From assembly GCA_902500775.1 (NCBI GenBank), contig CABVRZ010000021.1, forward strand, positions 1 through 64,000: DNA of 64,000 nt, given 5' to 3'. Source of the stretch: an uncultured Nitrospira sp. GTDB lineage: Bacteria; Nitrospirota; Nitrospiria; Nitrospirales; Nitrospiraceae. The notes below the pieces were generated by a model. That model was not told the origin of the DNA. It made no database searches and saw nothing but the letters and a program-made list of their open reading frames with translations. A program made the translations under genes and the position numbers. Of the stretch, positions 18,651-27,122 are shown piece by piece (position 1 is the stretch's first letter; the number at the start of each line of letters is the position of its first letter).

Positions 18651-19740
18651 TGACAGACAACGAGTCCTCACCGGGTTTAGGCCGCTAACATTTTCTCTTT
18701 GGCCAGTAGCACACTATCGAAACACGTCTGCATCGGCGTCTTGCGATAGCACCAGCGCCTTTGGTGGGAGCATTGCTCGTTGTGCTCCTGGATCCACGCA
18801 TCCAAGTCAACCCGGAATTCCTCCAGCGTTCGATAGACCTTCTTACAGAGCGCCACGCGGTAAAACTTGTTCAACATAGTCTTGTGGAACCGTTCACAGA
18901 CCCCGTTAGCCTGGGGATGCCGCGTCTTGGTGCGCATATGATCGATGTTCTCCACGGCCAGGTAGAGTTCGTACTCATGGTGCTCCGGAGTTCCACAGTA
19001 TTCCGTGCCGCGATCCGTGAGCGCACGGTTCAGCGGAATGGCATGCTGCTCGAAGAACGGCAAGACCTGATCATTAAGCGATTCCCCAGCCGTCACCGAC
19101 GTCTTGCGGTCGTACAGTTTCGCAAAGCCAACCTTGTTGTAGCTATCGAGGAAGGTTTGCTGATAGATACGACCGACGCCCTTCAAGGTGCCGACGTAGA
19201 TCGTATCCTGCGCGCCACAGTAGCCTGAACATTCGCTCTCAAATTCGCCGTGGGCCTCTTTGTCCGCCGTCGCCTTCACCAGCACCACGATTTGGGCCTC
19301 GGTAAGCACCAGTCCCTCTTGGGCTACCTTCGCTTCCAGTCCCTGTAAGCGTTTCCGCATCGTTGCGAGATCATGGCGGAGGCAGATACAGCGCACGCTC
19401 GCTGAGGAAATGGACAGCGCCTGCTTGCGCAGTTCATTCGCCACGCGGGTTGCTCAATAGCGATCTGCACGATGGCCTGTTCCACCTCGGGCGCCACCCG
19501 ATTCTTGAAGAGCGGCTTCTGCCGCGCAATCTCTTGAAGCGCGGCCTCGCAGTCGGTCTCGTAGGGTTTTTTAAATCGATAGAAACTATTGCCCTATTTC
19601 CTATCAGCCGGCAGGCTTTGGAGACATTGCCGAGCTGCTTCGCCAATTCCAGCACGCCGACTTTCGTCCTAATGATCTTTTGTTCCGTCGTCATGGTCCT
19701 CGCTCCTTTCCTGAAGAGGGAGGACTCTAGCTGACTGTCA
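18651..19740 (-). mobile_element. IS481-family insertion sequence with terminal repeats
   Basis: A 1,090-bp element. The left end TGACAGACAACGAGTCCTC (18651-18669) pairs with the right end, whose reverse complement (from 19740) reads TGACAGTCAGCTAGAGTCCTC, an imperfect terminal inverted repeat that frames the transposase remnant. TG...CA ends and about 1.1 kb length fit IS481. No obvious target duplication flanks it. Confidence 0.7.
18677..19694 (-). pseudogene. IS481-family transposase, frameshifted
   Basis: The N-terminal HTH part reads MTTEQKIIRTKVGVLELAKQ and LGNVSKACRLIG, then the frame shifts. The second frame has [20 protein letters not shown] and [20 protein letters not shown]; a short deletion loses the GQxR motif, and the third frame continues [13 protein letters not shown] through YCGAQDTIYVGTLKGVGRIY, NRALTDRGTEYC, HPQANGVCERFHKTMLNKFY to the normal end. 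The DDE catalytic core is intact in one long frame (18677-19444), but the HTH is disconnected. Confidence 0.8.
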
Positions 19741-19785
19741 GATTACGTTCTAGCTTTCACACATTAGGACTGACATCTCCGATCC

Positions 19786-20184
19786 TTAAAGACTAGGAGG
19801 ATCCTCTCGATCCTCCCCTGTGAGTACGCTCGCTTCTTTAGCTTCCAATGTCTCCATCTCCGTGAGCATGGCGTGGAGTGCCTGTCGCCGCTGTTGAAAG
19901 CGAGTCTTTGCCGAATCGGTTGGGGGTAGCTCCTGTGCAGCTTCCGGCAAATTGACCAAGGCTTCAGCTTCGCCCAAAGTTGCATACTTGTACAATTCCA
20001 GGTACTGATGCCCCTCCCCGTACAAACGGCCTAATACTGACTGCGTTTGGATATCGAACGCCATCAGGTCTCTCTCATTCGCATTTGTGTAGTCCTGGGA
20101 GGATAGTAGTTCCAGACGTGCCAATTGTTCTTTCAAGGCATCACTGCGGGTATAGGGTGTAAACGACGCATTGGTATTCGGCAT
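19786..20184 (-). CDS. Hypothetical soluble protein, 132 residues
   Basis: A mostly helical, charged protein (RSDALKEQLARLELLSSQDY, MAFDIQTQSVLGRLYGEGHQ, MLTEMETLEAKEASVLTGED). GAGGAGG 8 bases upstream gives a strong start. It lies 108 bases downstream of the superoxide dismutase gene on the same strand, so co-transcription is possible. No family was recognised. It has no signal peptide or membrane helix, so it is probably cytoplasmic. Confidence 0.65.
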   Translation of the reverse strand: MPNTNASFTPYTRSDALKEQLARLELLSSQDYTNANERDLMAFDIQTQSVLGRLYGEGHQYLELYKYATLGEAEALVNLPEAAQELPPTDSAKTRFQQRRQALHAMLTEMETLEAKEASVLTGEDREDPPSL

Positions 20185-20291
20185 AACGTAACCTCCTCAT
20201 AGATGAACTAGCGAGAACAAGATGGCTAAGGTCTGAGCCTGCCACAAGACGCCTTGAGACCGATTAGCGCCATAGGAGATCCCCTTTCATG

Positions 20292-20942
20292 TCATCCCCC
20301 TGGCGGTGTGGACGTGGGTGCGACAGACCGATTCAGGCGATGCTCAACGACCTTCCAATCGATATTCTCAAAGAAAGCATCAAGGTAATCTCCGCGCTCA
20401 CTGGGCTGATAGTCCAGCATGAACGCGTGCTCCCAAACATCCGCGACCAGCACGGGAGTGAAACCGGCGACGTTCCCGACTTCGTGCAGCGAGATCCAGT
20501 GATTACTCAATTTCCCAGTGTACGGATTGAGATAACACACGGCCCATCCCACCCCACGCATCTTGCCGACACCCACAAAATCAACCTTCCATGTTTCATA
20601 CGTGCCGAAGCTTTCTTCGGCAGCCCATCGGAAAGCAGAGGTGGCTGAGGGTTCTTTGGATCCGCCACTCATTAAACCGTCGAAGTAGTACTCATGAAGG
20701 AGCATACCGTTATGTTCAAAACCCAGCCGACGCTTGAATTCGGCATAAGCCGGTGACTCCTCTTGATCTACTTGGCCGTCCATGAGTATGTCGCGAATTC
20801 GATTCATCAGGTTGTTCGTTTCCGCAACATACCCTTCATAGAGTTTGAGATGGATGGCTAAGGTCTGATCCGAGATGCCGTTCAATCCATGGAGGTCATA
20901 TGGCTTCGGCACATACTTGTGTGATGGAAGTGGTACGTACAT
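20292..20942 (-). CDS. Superoxide dismutase (Fe/Mn family)
   Basis: This enzyme converts superoxide to oxygen and hydrogen peroxide, probably in the cytoplasm (no signal peptide). At 216 residues it is within the family range. The metal ligands expected for Fe/Mn SOD are present: H31 in the N-terminal helix, H83 (MLLHEYYF), D168 and H172 in the signature DVWEHAFM. The C-terminal end YLDAFFENIDW is typical. Iron versus manganese cannot be told by eye. AAGGAGG 7 bases upstream supports the start. It sits in a run of stress-related envelope genes (DUF3015, CsbD-like, ElaB-like). Confidence 0.95.
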   Translation of the reverse strand: MYVPLPSHKYVPKPYDLHGLNGISDQTLAIHLKLYEGYVAETNNLMNRIRDILMDGQVDQEESPAYAEFKRRLGFEHNGMLLHEYYFDGLMSGGSKEPSATSAFRWAAEESFGTYETWKVDFVGVGKMRGVGWAVCYLNPYTGKLSNHWISLHEVGNVAGFTPVLVADVWEHAFMLDYQPSERGDYLDAFFENIDWKVVEHRLNRSVAPTSTPPGG

Positions 20943-21015
20943 AAAACAACCTCCTTTCGATGTTAGGATCTAAGCTTATTATCTCAGACTTCACAGCGCA
21001 GGATGAGACGCCTGC

Positions 21016-21501
21016 TCATTGCGCGGTGTGCGCTCCAACTGGCGCCAGCCACACGATATCAACAAGGCGTATAACATCCGCGGCCTTCTGATCCGCCAGG
21101 AACAACTCGACATACTGGGTCTGAAGCGTACGAAAGAATTCAGGCTGGCGGTTCGTCGGTATCTCCGCAAGCGTCGCCAACGAGGAAAGGTACTCGCCGC
21201 GACCTTGAGCGATTTCGTGCTGCACGTTGCCGAAGTTATAGGCGATGAAGGTGTGCACGCGTTGCTTGGCTCGAATTAGACGCTCGCTTCCCACACGCGA
21301 CCCAGGTGTGGTGCTGGAGGTGAACTCTTTGCTTGGCTGCGTGAATTCAGAGGAAGCCTGTGTCGTGCCGTCAGAGACAGCTGTAGTGGCATCAAAGGGG
21401 GCCTTCACGAGTTCACGTGTGGCGTCACAGGCGGCAAGACTGATCAACAGACAGGCCGCTAATCCAAAAACTGGAAGACGATGTGCTGCAGATGTCAGCA
21501 T
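21016..21501 (-). CDS. DUF3015-type lipoprotein
   Basis: A 161-residue exported protein. The signal peptide ends in the lipobox LISLAAC (lipidated Cys about 25). A Ser/Thr-rich linker with repeated TxxxS (ATTAVSDGTTQASSEFTQPS) leads to a helical C-terminal part with the family motif GRGEYLSSLATLAEI. DUF3015 proteins have no established function. The ATG at 21501 is preferred to one 33 bases upstream because it sits 8 bases after AGGA and directly begins the signal peptide. Its neighbours on the same strand are superoxide dismutase downstream and a CsbD-like gene upstream. Confidence 0.75.
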   Translation of the reverse strand: MLTSAAHRLPVFGLAACLLISLAACDATRELVKAPFDATTAVSDGTTQASSEFTQPSKEFTSSTTPGSRVGSERLIRAKQRVHTFIAYNFGNVQHEIAQGRGEYLSSLATLAEIPTNRQPEFFRTLQTQYVELFLADQKAADVIRLVDIVWLAPVGAHTAQ

Positions 21502-21539
21502 ACGACTATCCTTTCGTTCGCACGCACCGGTCAAGACTC

Positions 21540-21824
21540 TCAGTCCTTCATTTTTTCTGATAACTCTTTCGTTTTACCCTTCCCTCGTTCCACGGCACCC
21601 TTGATATTACCCTTGGCTCTTTCTATGTCTGCCTTTAGGTCGTTGCCCTTCGACTCTTCCTTGAGCGCTTTTAGCTCTCCTTTAGTCTCCTCGACAGTTC
21701 CCTTCATCTCACCTTTGGCCTTTTCCATTTGTGCTTTGACTTCTCCTGCCGTACTACCGGTTGACAGTCCCACCACGGTTGCCAAAGCCAACAACACTGT
21801 GCCGAGTACCACACTTATCCACAT
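21540..21824 (-). CDS. Membrane-anchored CsbD-like repeat protein
   Basis: A 94-residue protein: an N-terminal membrane helix (MWISVVLGTVLLALATVVGL), then short tandem repeats built on KAKGEMKGTVEETKGELK and RAKGNIKGAVERGKGKTKEL. This resembles CsbD-type stress proteins and forms an amphipathic helix likely to lie along the membrane in the periplasm. GAGGAGG 5 bases before the ATG at 21824 fixes the start. It is divergent from the ElaB-like gene at 22222 and 39 bases upstream of the DUF3015 gene, so it may form an operon with it and the dismutase. Confidence 0.75.
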   Translation of the reverse strand: MWISVVLGTVLLALATVVGLSTGSTAGEVKAQMEKAKGEMKGTVEETKGELKALKEESKGNDLKADIERAKGNIKGAVERGKGKTKELSEKMKD

Positions 21825-22221
21825 AATGACCTCCTCGTGTTTAAATAACGCTAAACAGAAGTGGAAACATTTCATGAATCCAGTATCTATACGAATAAGT
21901 CATAAATGAATGACGGAAGTAGTGGGCCTAGCTGAAGCCCTAGCTGAATACGCTTTAGCCCCCAGTTGTGGTGATACCGTATAGATCTGGTGGGTAGCTG
22001 AGGATGAGATGCACACTCGTCGATACAGATTGCACACCATCTCGTACGCGGTGACCTCACCCATCAACAACTAGGGCTTTTTCGAGTACTCGATAGGCTG
22101 GTAATCCGATAGGGTGCAACTACGATGATTGTGGCTCAGGACACGGCAATTGGAAAAATGGTCGTGGCAAGAGTGGGCCGAGTGTTTTCACTTTCAGTTA
22201 CCTACTACGAGGAGGTGCGCG
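21825..22221. promoter_or_regulatory. Divergent promoter region
   Basis: A 397-bp spacer between the leftward CsbD-like/DUF3015 genes and the rightward ElaB-like cluster, so at least two promoters should lie here. I could not identify a convincing promoter box by eye. No gene was recognised. Confidence 0.4.
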
Positions 22222-22572
22222 ATGCAGAGAACGGAATCTCTTGAAAGAACCGGTGAGCAGCTGACCCGCGAGGGAAAGGATTTTATCAACAAGACAAGCG
22301 ACAAAGCCCGTGAAGCCGTGGACTCTGTAGGGGACAAGATCGCGGGTGCTTCGGAAACTCTCCAGGGTAAGCTGAAAGAAACTGGTAAGGAAGTAGGGGA
22401 AGTGGTGACGGCCGTATCAGATAAGGTACGATCCTCGGCCCAGTACCTGGAGGATTCAAGCGTTCAGGAAGTGGTGGGAGATGTGACGAGTCTTATTAAG
22501 CGATATCCCGTGCATGCCATTCTGATTGGCGCAGGAATCGGCTTTCTTCTGGCGCGAGGACGCACGCGGTAG
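22222..22572 (+). CDS. ElaB/YqjD-like (DUF883) membrane protein
   Basis: A 116-residue protein with a long amphipathic N-terminal region (GEQLTREGKDFINKTSDKAR, VGDKIAGASETLQGKLKETG) and a single C-terminal membrane helix (YPVHAILIGAGIGFLLARGR) ending in arginines. This is the tail-anchored layout of the E. coli ElaB/YqjD/YgaM family, inner-membrane proteins that can bind ribosomes in stationary phase. The ATG at 22222 is chosen because GGAGGTG lies just upstream. It is the first gene of a likely operon with the two genes that follow. Confidence 0.8.
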   Translation: MQRTESLERTGEQLTREGKDFINKTSDKAREAVDSVGDKIAGASETLQGKLKETGKEVGEVVTAVSDKVRSSAQYLEDSSVQEVVGDVTSLIKRYPVHAILIGAGIGFLLARGRTR

Positions 22573-22583
22573 GATCACATGAC

Positions 22584-23039
22584 ATGGATACCATGAGACG
22601 ACAAGAGGCAGACGCCGATCGAGAACCTCAACCTAATCCGCCGGGTCAGGTCGGTGTGCTTCGCTTGGTTTCCGGAATCATGGACGACCTTAAAAAGCTT
22701 GTCTGCCAACAGGCCCAGCTGGCCATCCATGAGGTACAGATGGAGGCTGACCGAGTGGTGACTATCGTTACCGCAACGGTCAGCGCCATCATTCTTGTGA
22801 CACTCTGTGCGACATTCCTGCTCTTGACGGCGGTTGCAGCACTGCATGAGATGGGTGGCTTCTCCCTTTGGAAGAGCTGTGGAGTAGTGGCTCTAATGCT
22901 CATGGTCCTGGCCGGAAGCCTAGGGTTGTATATTAGATGGCAAACGCAACGCTTTCGGATTCTGCCCGCCCGTTCATTGCACACCGTAAAGGAGGATCTC
23001 CGATGGATCAAGGAATGGCTCGCATCACCCAGGATGTGA
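22584..23039 (+). CDS. YqjE-like phage-holin-family membrane protein
   Basis: A 151-residue protein with a helical N-terminal part (LRLVSGIMDDLKKLVCQQAQ), two membrane helices (about 55-80, VTIVTATVSAIILVTLCATF, and 90-112, KSCGVVALMLMVLAGSLGLY) and a short basic end. This is the layout of YqjE (holin superfamily III / DUF1469) proteins, which in E. coli sit next to yqjD. It starts 11 bases after the ElaB-like gene and overlaps the next gene by 37 bases, so the three are probably translated together. Confidence 0.8.
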   Translation: MDTMRRQEADADREPQPNPPGQVGVLRLVSGIMDDLKKLVCQQAQLAIHEVQMEADRVVTIVTATVSAIILVTLCATFLLLTAVAALHEMGGFSLWKSCGVVALMLMVLAGSLGLYIRWQTQRFRILPARSLHTVKEDLRWIKEWLASPRM

Positions 23040-23692
23040 AAGATATCGTGGAAACACGTACGGCCATCGCCGACAAACTCGAAAAGCTTGAGCAGCGGTT
23101 TGCGTCCAGCGTGGAAGAGGCCAAAATGATAGCGGACGATTTTGCCGATCGTACCCAGTCGGTGATCGAAGATACGGTTGACTCCATTAGGGAGGCAACG
23201 GATCCAGCTCGTATTGTTTCCCATTACCCATGGGTGATGGTCAGTGGGGCGATCATGGCGGGATTTGCCCTGGGGCAGGTATTCAAAAATGGTGGAAGCG
23301 CTGTCATGCCCTATTACCCTCCCGGTTCACGAGGGGCCAACGTCATGCCCCAATCCGGGTCGGACACGACCAGCAAAGAAGGTGTATATCCGTTCTATCC
23401 TCACCCATCCGGAGACAAAGCTCCACGACCCACGCCGGCACCTTCCTCTACGGCGGCATTGCTGTTCACCTATCTTGGTCCTGTCATTGCCGAAGGACTG
23501 GGACAAGTAAAAGGAGACCTGGTAGCGATTGGGACATCTGCTCTACGAGCATGGTTAAAAGAAGCAGTACAGGCCGGAAGGCAACCGCTACAATCCGCAG
23601 ACAAGAGTCGACCAGGCCAGGCGAGACCCCAAACGCGGGCAACAAGAGGCGAGCCTGAGCAGCCTCGTGAAGCTTCAGCAACGGACGCCTAG
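23003..23692 (+). CDS. Membrane protein with coiled coil and proline-rich tail
   Basis: A 229-residue protein. Residues 1-65 form a coiled coil (RITQDVKDIVETRTAIADKL), residues about 73-92 a membrane helix (SHYPWVMVSGAIMAGFALGQ), followed by a Pro/Ser/Gly-rich tail (YPFYPHPSGDKAPRPTPAPS) and a second amphipathic part (LLFTYLGPVIAEGLGQVKGD). It resembles DUF883/DUF3618 envelope proteins extended by a long tail. GGAGG 7 bases upstream of 23003 supports this start; the longer frame from 22937 overlaps the previous gene more. The third gene of the ElaB/YqjE-like cluster; the role is probably envelope maintenance under stress (inference). Confidence 0.75.
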   Translation: MDQGMARITQDVKDIVETRTAIADKLEKLEQRFASSVEEAKMIADDFADRTQSVIEDTVDSIREATDPARIVSHYPWVMVSGAIMAGFALGQVFKNGGSAVMPYYPPGSRGANVMPQSGSDTTSKEGVYPFYPHPSGDKAPRPTPAPSSTAALLFTYLGPVIAEGLGQVKGDLVAIGTSALRAWLKEAVQAGRQPLQSADKSRPGQARPQTRATRGEPEQPREASATDA

Positions 23693-23880
23693 ACAGGCTG
23701 CCCGGAACAGACCGTATTGGCAATTGCGACTTCAAACGGAAGACTGTGTTCGAGTCACCGACTCAAGGGTACCAAGTCTGCCAAAGCGATGCGGGCCGAT
23801 TTCATCAAGGGACGACCGCAACATGAGCGGCCTCTCAATGGCTGCCATAGTGTTTATGCGTATGCTCAGAGGTCGAAGCT

Positions 23881-24795
23881 ATGCTTGATGGAGTTCCTGG
23901 CACCTCTATGCGAATCATCAATCATTGGGAACGTGGTGGGCTCTCCTGGTCTGAGCTCGGAACGAGAGTATGGAATCAGGTACAGAAGAACGGAATTCTT
24001 GGGCGGGCTGCTCAACTTGCCTACTACTTTCTCCTTGCATTATTTCCTCTCTTGCTCTTCCTCACGGCCTTGATCGGATTATTTCCTATTAACGCACCTA
24101 CATCAGCACTACTGGACTATGCGAGACAGATCATTCCTGCCGAGGCACTGGGGCTCGTCGAACAATACTTGGACAACATCGTACAAGGAAGCGGGACAGA
24201 TATCCTCTCTCTTGGGATTCTCGGAGCGCTCTGGGCTTCGTCAAGTGGGATGACAGCAATCATGGAAGCGTTGAATGTCGCATATGATCAGGCAGAGACA
24301 CGACCCTTCTGGAAAGTCCGCCTGCTCGGGATTCTACTCACACTCTGTCTAGCCGGCCTCATCATTATGTCCGCCACCCTAGTCGTATACGGCGGACAAC
24401 TGCTGCAGTGGGCGACCCAGTTGTTCGAATTGACCATGGTCTCTGAAATACTCTGGCAGCTCGTGCGTTGGCCGGTAGCGATTGCACTGATGCTGCTCGC
24501 GATGGCCATCATCTACTACGTGTGCCCTGACGTCGAGCAACAATGGCGATGGATAACCCCAGGAGCCGTATTCGCCGTCGTCATGTGGCTGATGGTGTCA
24601 CTGGCTTTCAAATACTACGTTCAAAACTTTGGCAACTACAATGTGGCTTATGGCTCCATTGCTGGTGTCATCGTCCTCATGCTCTGGTTATACCTGAGCG
24701 GCGCAGTGATTCTCCTCGGCGGCGAAATCAACGCGGAAATTGAGGCCGCTGCACACCGGCAAGCTCCGGTCAGTTCATCTCTCACTACGACCTAG
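23881..24795 (+). CDS. YihY/BrkB-family inner-membrane protein
   Basis: A 304-residue polytopic protein. The family signature GRAAQLAYYFLLALFPLLLF is at about 40-60, with further helices at about 100-125, 140-170 (LLGILLTLCLAGLIIMSATL), 180-205, 212-240 and 245-270. YihY/BrkB proteins are of unknown molecular function. It has a GAGG 8 bases before the ATG and lies 189 bases after the ElaB-like operon. The last codon is ACC and the TAG stop is the TA-G of an adjoining terminal-repeat element (24793-24929), so the natural C-terminus may have been altered by insertion. Confidence 0.9.
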   Translation: MLDGVPGTSMRIINHWERGGLSWSELGTRVWNQVQKNGILGRAAQLAYYFLLALFPLLLFLTALIGLFPINAPTSALLDYARQIIPAEALGLVEQYLDNIVQGSGTDILSLGILGALWASSSGMTAIMEALNVAYDQAETRPFWKVRLLGILLTLCLAGLIIMSATLVVYGGQLLQWATQLFELTMVSEILWQLVRWPVAIALMLLAMAIIYYVCPDVEQQWRWITPGAVFAVVMWLMVSLAFKYYVQNFGNYNVAYGSIAGVIVLMLWLYLSGAVILLGGEINAEIEAAAHRQAPVSSSLTTT

Positions 24796-24929
24796 CAGTC
24801 TGCTGAAAAACCCTTCGTGCATCCTTCGAGCGCCTCAGGACGAACGAGGCAGCCATTGAAACTATTGAGGTGTTCCGTTCGTGCTGAGCTTGTCGAAGCA
24901 CACATATTGAGTTTTTCAGCAGACGGCTA
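24793..24929. mobile_element. MITE-like element, TA-bounded (copy 2)
   Basis: A 137-bp non-coding element. The left end TAGCAGTCTGCTGAAAAAC (24793-24811) matches the reverse complement of the right end (24911-24929) at 18 of 19 positions. It is bounded by TA. Its ends agree with copy 1 (1782) at the positions TA-CAGT-TG-TGA-AAA, so they are related. The interior holds two REP-like half-sites, CGTCCTGAGGCGCTCGAAGG (on the minus strand) and CGTGCTGAGCTTGTCGAAGC, which could fold into a cruciform. It is not coding; it may also act as a terminator for the yihY-like gene. Confidence 0.75.
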
Positions 24930-25112
24930 GATGTGTTCGTCCTCATTTCTAAAGATCCTCCCGAGATGGGAGCTAAGGAAGGTCTGATTTATTCACGGTT
25001 TCACTCGGAAATCCGTTTTTGAGGTGATTCACCAGATATCTCCGGTGCACATCCATTTGGCCTAGCCCCCCTTGTAAGGATTGGCGGCCGGGTCCGACCG
25101 CCCACGCCCCAG

Positions 25113-25256
25113 GGCACACTGAAGAACGAATTGGTCCAGCACCGGCGTTACGACATGCGGGAGCAGGCCCAGCGAAAGATCGCAGAGTCTATCGAGTTTT
25201 TCTACAACCACCGCCGGCAGCGTTCTGGATTGGGGAATCTCGCGCCGGCGGCATGA
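25113..25256 (+). pseudogene. IS3 orfB C-terminal fragment
   Basis: A 47-codon piece: GTLKNELVQHRRYDMREQAQ, IAESIEFFYNHRRQRSGLGN, ending LAPAA and TGA. This is the C-terminal end of an IS3 orfB (family ...GTLKNELVHHRRYATR...YNRQRRHSRLGYLSP). Nothing upstream matches, so it is an isolated remnant. It does not extend far enough to include a catalytic residue. Confidence 0.75.
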
Positions 25257-25293
25257 GGCTGCAACCTATGGCGTCTACTCTTGACGACCGGGG

Positions 25294-25800
25294 TCAGTAG
25301 TTCGTTGACGGTTCTCCACCTTGTCGTCGGTCGTCTGACTGGGTGCCCCGAGAACCCTCTGTTCCTCGGCTTGGATCTGAGGCCTGCGTGGAAGCAGGGG
25401 ATTGCGTCATCCCCTTAGCTGGGGCATCCTGGGTGTGGTGGTCTTCTTTCAGGTCGCGTCGGTCCTCAGTCCCACGAGCTTCATCAGATCTCGGCTTAGC
25501 ACTTGGCGACTGTTTCTTCGATGAGTCTGTTTTTTTCTTTGGTTTTTCCTTCTTGAGCCGTTGTCCAGCCGCATTAGTGTCATCGTGGTCGCGAGTATCG
25601 ATCAATCGTGTTAGCGGAGAGGAGAATTCGACATGATGTATCAGCCCTCCTGTCATCAGCGTCACAACTCCAGGCTTCACCAATGAGACAGTGGCATGCG
25701 CCGGGCCGTAGCCAAGCGCCATGGCCCCAACGAGCAGTAAACTCCCTAGAGATACACGATATCTCCTCGCACCCACCTTGGGTTGTCGCGTGTTCTGCAT
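25294..25800 (-). CDS. Secreted protein with charged low-complexity tail
   Basis: A 168-residue exported protein. The signal peptide (SLGSLLLVGAMALGYGPAHA) is followed by about 40 ordered residues (VSLVKPGVVTLMTGGLIHHV, FSSPLTRLIDTRDHDD) and then a Lys/Asp/Glu/Ser-rich disordered tail (KKEKPKKKTDSSKKQSPSAK). The ATG at 25800 is chosen because GGAGGG lies 7 bases upstream. The function is unknown. The low-complexity tail suggests a charge-rich periplasmic or surface linker. Confidence 0.65.
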   Translation of the reverse strand: MQNTRQPKVGARRYRVSLGSLLLVGAMALGYGPAHATVSLVKPGVVTLMTGGLIHHVEFSSPLTRLIDTRDHDDTNAAGQRLKKEKPKKKTDSSKKQSPSAKPRSDEARGTEDRRDLKEDHHTQDAPAKGMTQSPASTQASDPSRGTEGSRGTQSDDRRQGGEPSTNY

Positions 25801-26121
25801 GATAGTTCCCTCCATGGATTTACAGGATTTGAATGTGTAATGCCTTTGAACGATGCCCGCATAGTCATCAGTTGAAACCTGGAATTAGCCCTAGTCTCTC
25901 GAACGCTCGTCCTTGTCTCACTTCGAGTCCCCAGTGAGGCATGCGTGGATTCACCTCAATCACATGTGGAGCGATCTCAACCCACCACGCTTATCTAGGG
26001 ATTCTACCAGTACCGATGGACACATCCTTAGTGACCTCACATGCATCGCAGCGGAAGTCCCTAGACTTCTCAACGACGAACTATGGAGCGTTTTGTATGA
26101 CCTTCTAGCGAAACCGGCGAT
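25801..26121. other. Intergenic spacer
   Basis: A 321-bp stretch upstream of the secreted-protein gene (minus) and of a small plus-strand ORF. No domain or strong repeat was seen. Confidence 0.35.
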
Positions 26122-26331
26122 GTGAAGGATATGAAGGGGGCCGGATGCGATGTGCACCTGGCTTTTGTACTGGCCAAAGAAGGTTGGACGGTTGTTGGAA
26201 CAGTGGCCAGCGGGATTGGTGAAAATACAAATAAGGAGACCATTAGGAGCGGCCCCTGGGCTACCCAGGATCAAGCTGAGCAACGAGCGCTTGATGCGTT
26301 CACGAAACCACTCGGACACAATGTGGGTTGA
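26122..26331 (+). CDS. Small hypothetical protein, 69 residues
   Basis: A GTG-started frame (an ATG 9 bases later is the alternative) with VHLAFVLAKEGWTVVGTVAS and WATQDQAEQRALDAFTKPLG. The alternating strand-helix character could be a small alpha/beta fold. The ribosome binding site is poor, so it may be a remnant. A hairpin 50 bases after the stop would suit a 3' end. Confidence 0.35.
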   Translation: MKDMKGAGCDVHLAFVLAKEGWTVVGTVASGIGENTNKETIRSGPWATQDQAEQRALDAFTKPLGHNVG

Positions 26332-26380
26332 CACACGGCGCGGGTAAATAATCCAGGAGAAATGACGACACCGATGAAGA

Positions 26381-26405
26381 ACCCCGCTCTTACAGAGCGC
26401 GGGGT
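26381..26405. terminator. GC-rich hairpin, terminator-like
   Basis: ACCCCGCTC and GAGCGCGGGGT pair across a short loop (TTACA), giving a strong stem with one bulge. It lies 50 bases after the small plus-strand ORF and could end its transcript. Only CTCCTT follows on the plus strand, so it lacks a clean T run. Confidence 0.45.
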
Positions 26406-26649
26406 CTCCTTACCATTCAAGCTGTCTTGACCCGTCTCCTGCTCGCCCTGGTGCCGCACATATCGCCAAATTGTAGTCTGAGGTCTCATCCGCACCCATC
26501 ATAGCACCGGGTGAGCAACAGACGGCTCCCCGCTCACACCAGCACACATACAGCCGAATGCACCAGCAATCGGAACAGGCCAATCAGGCTACGTGGCTCA
26601 TGACAGACCAAGACATTCCCGTGTCCAACAACCAGAATATAGCCAAACC

Positions 26650-27122
26650 TGTATTTCTTGATTGGCTCTGACGATTTCATCGAGGGAGGCGGTACCATGA
26701 CATCCCCGGTGTTTTTTTGAGGGTGGCGAGATCATGTTCAACAGGGTTGACGTCGGGAGAGTACGGCGGCAGGAATAGCAGCATGGCGCCGGTGGCTGCG
26801 ATCAGCTGCGCCGTCTCCAGTGATTTGTGAAAAGTCCCACTATCGAGTGTGACGAGATGCTGGGCATTGTTTGTAACCAGGTGTTGAAGACCATCGTGTC
26901 GCATGTACCCGCGAATAACAGCGGTTCTTCGAGTCGCCCTTCCATACGGGCGGCAATCAACGAGGTCCGTGGCCGCCGATGCCCGGAGATCAGATCGTCC
27001 ACGCGATGGCCTTTCGACACGTACCCATACCACCGTGCCGTCGAATTCGAGGTCACGTTTCTCACTCCACCCGAAGTTCGTGAGCAGTTTGGGATCACAC
27101 GTCGCGCCGCGATTCTCGGCTA
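26650..27122 (-). mobile_element. IS630-family transposase remnant
   Basis: Pieces of an IS630 transposase in different frames: ERNVTSNSTARWYGYVS-like N-terminal part (here NVTSNSTARWYGYVSKGHRV), RTSLIAARMEGRLEEPLLFA, FNTWLQTM, then TLDSGTFHKS, and the catalytic LLFLPPYSPDVNPVEHDLAT motif with its Asp/Glu. The C-terminal end is shifted (visible in another frame as SLDEIVRANQEIQ). Frameshifts and a missing 5' end make it dead. Such enzymes insert at TA, the same target seen for the short elements at 1782, 24793 and 44337. Confidence 0.7.

Noticed and set aside
22584-23039. Phage holin and lysis cassette
   Set aside because: Although it belongs to a holin-named family, it has no endolysin or phage genes nearby and matches the YqjE envelope type.
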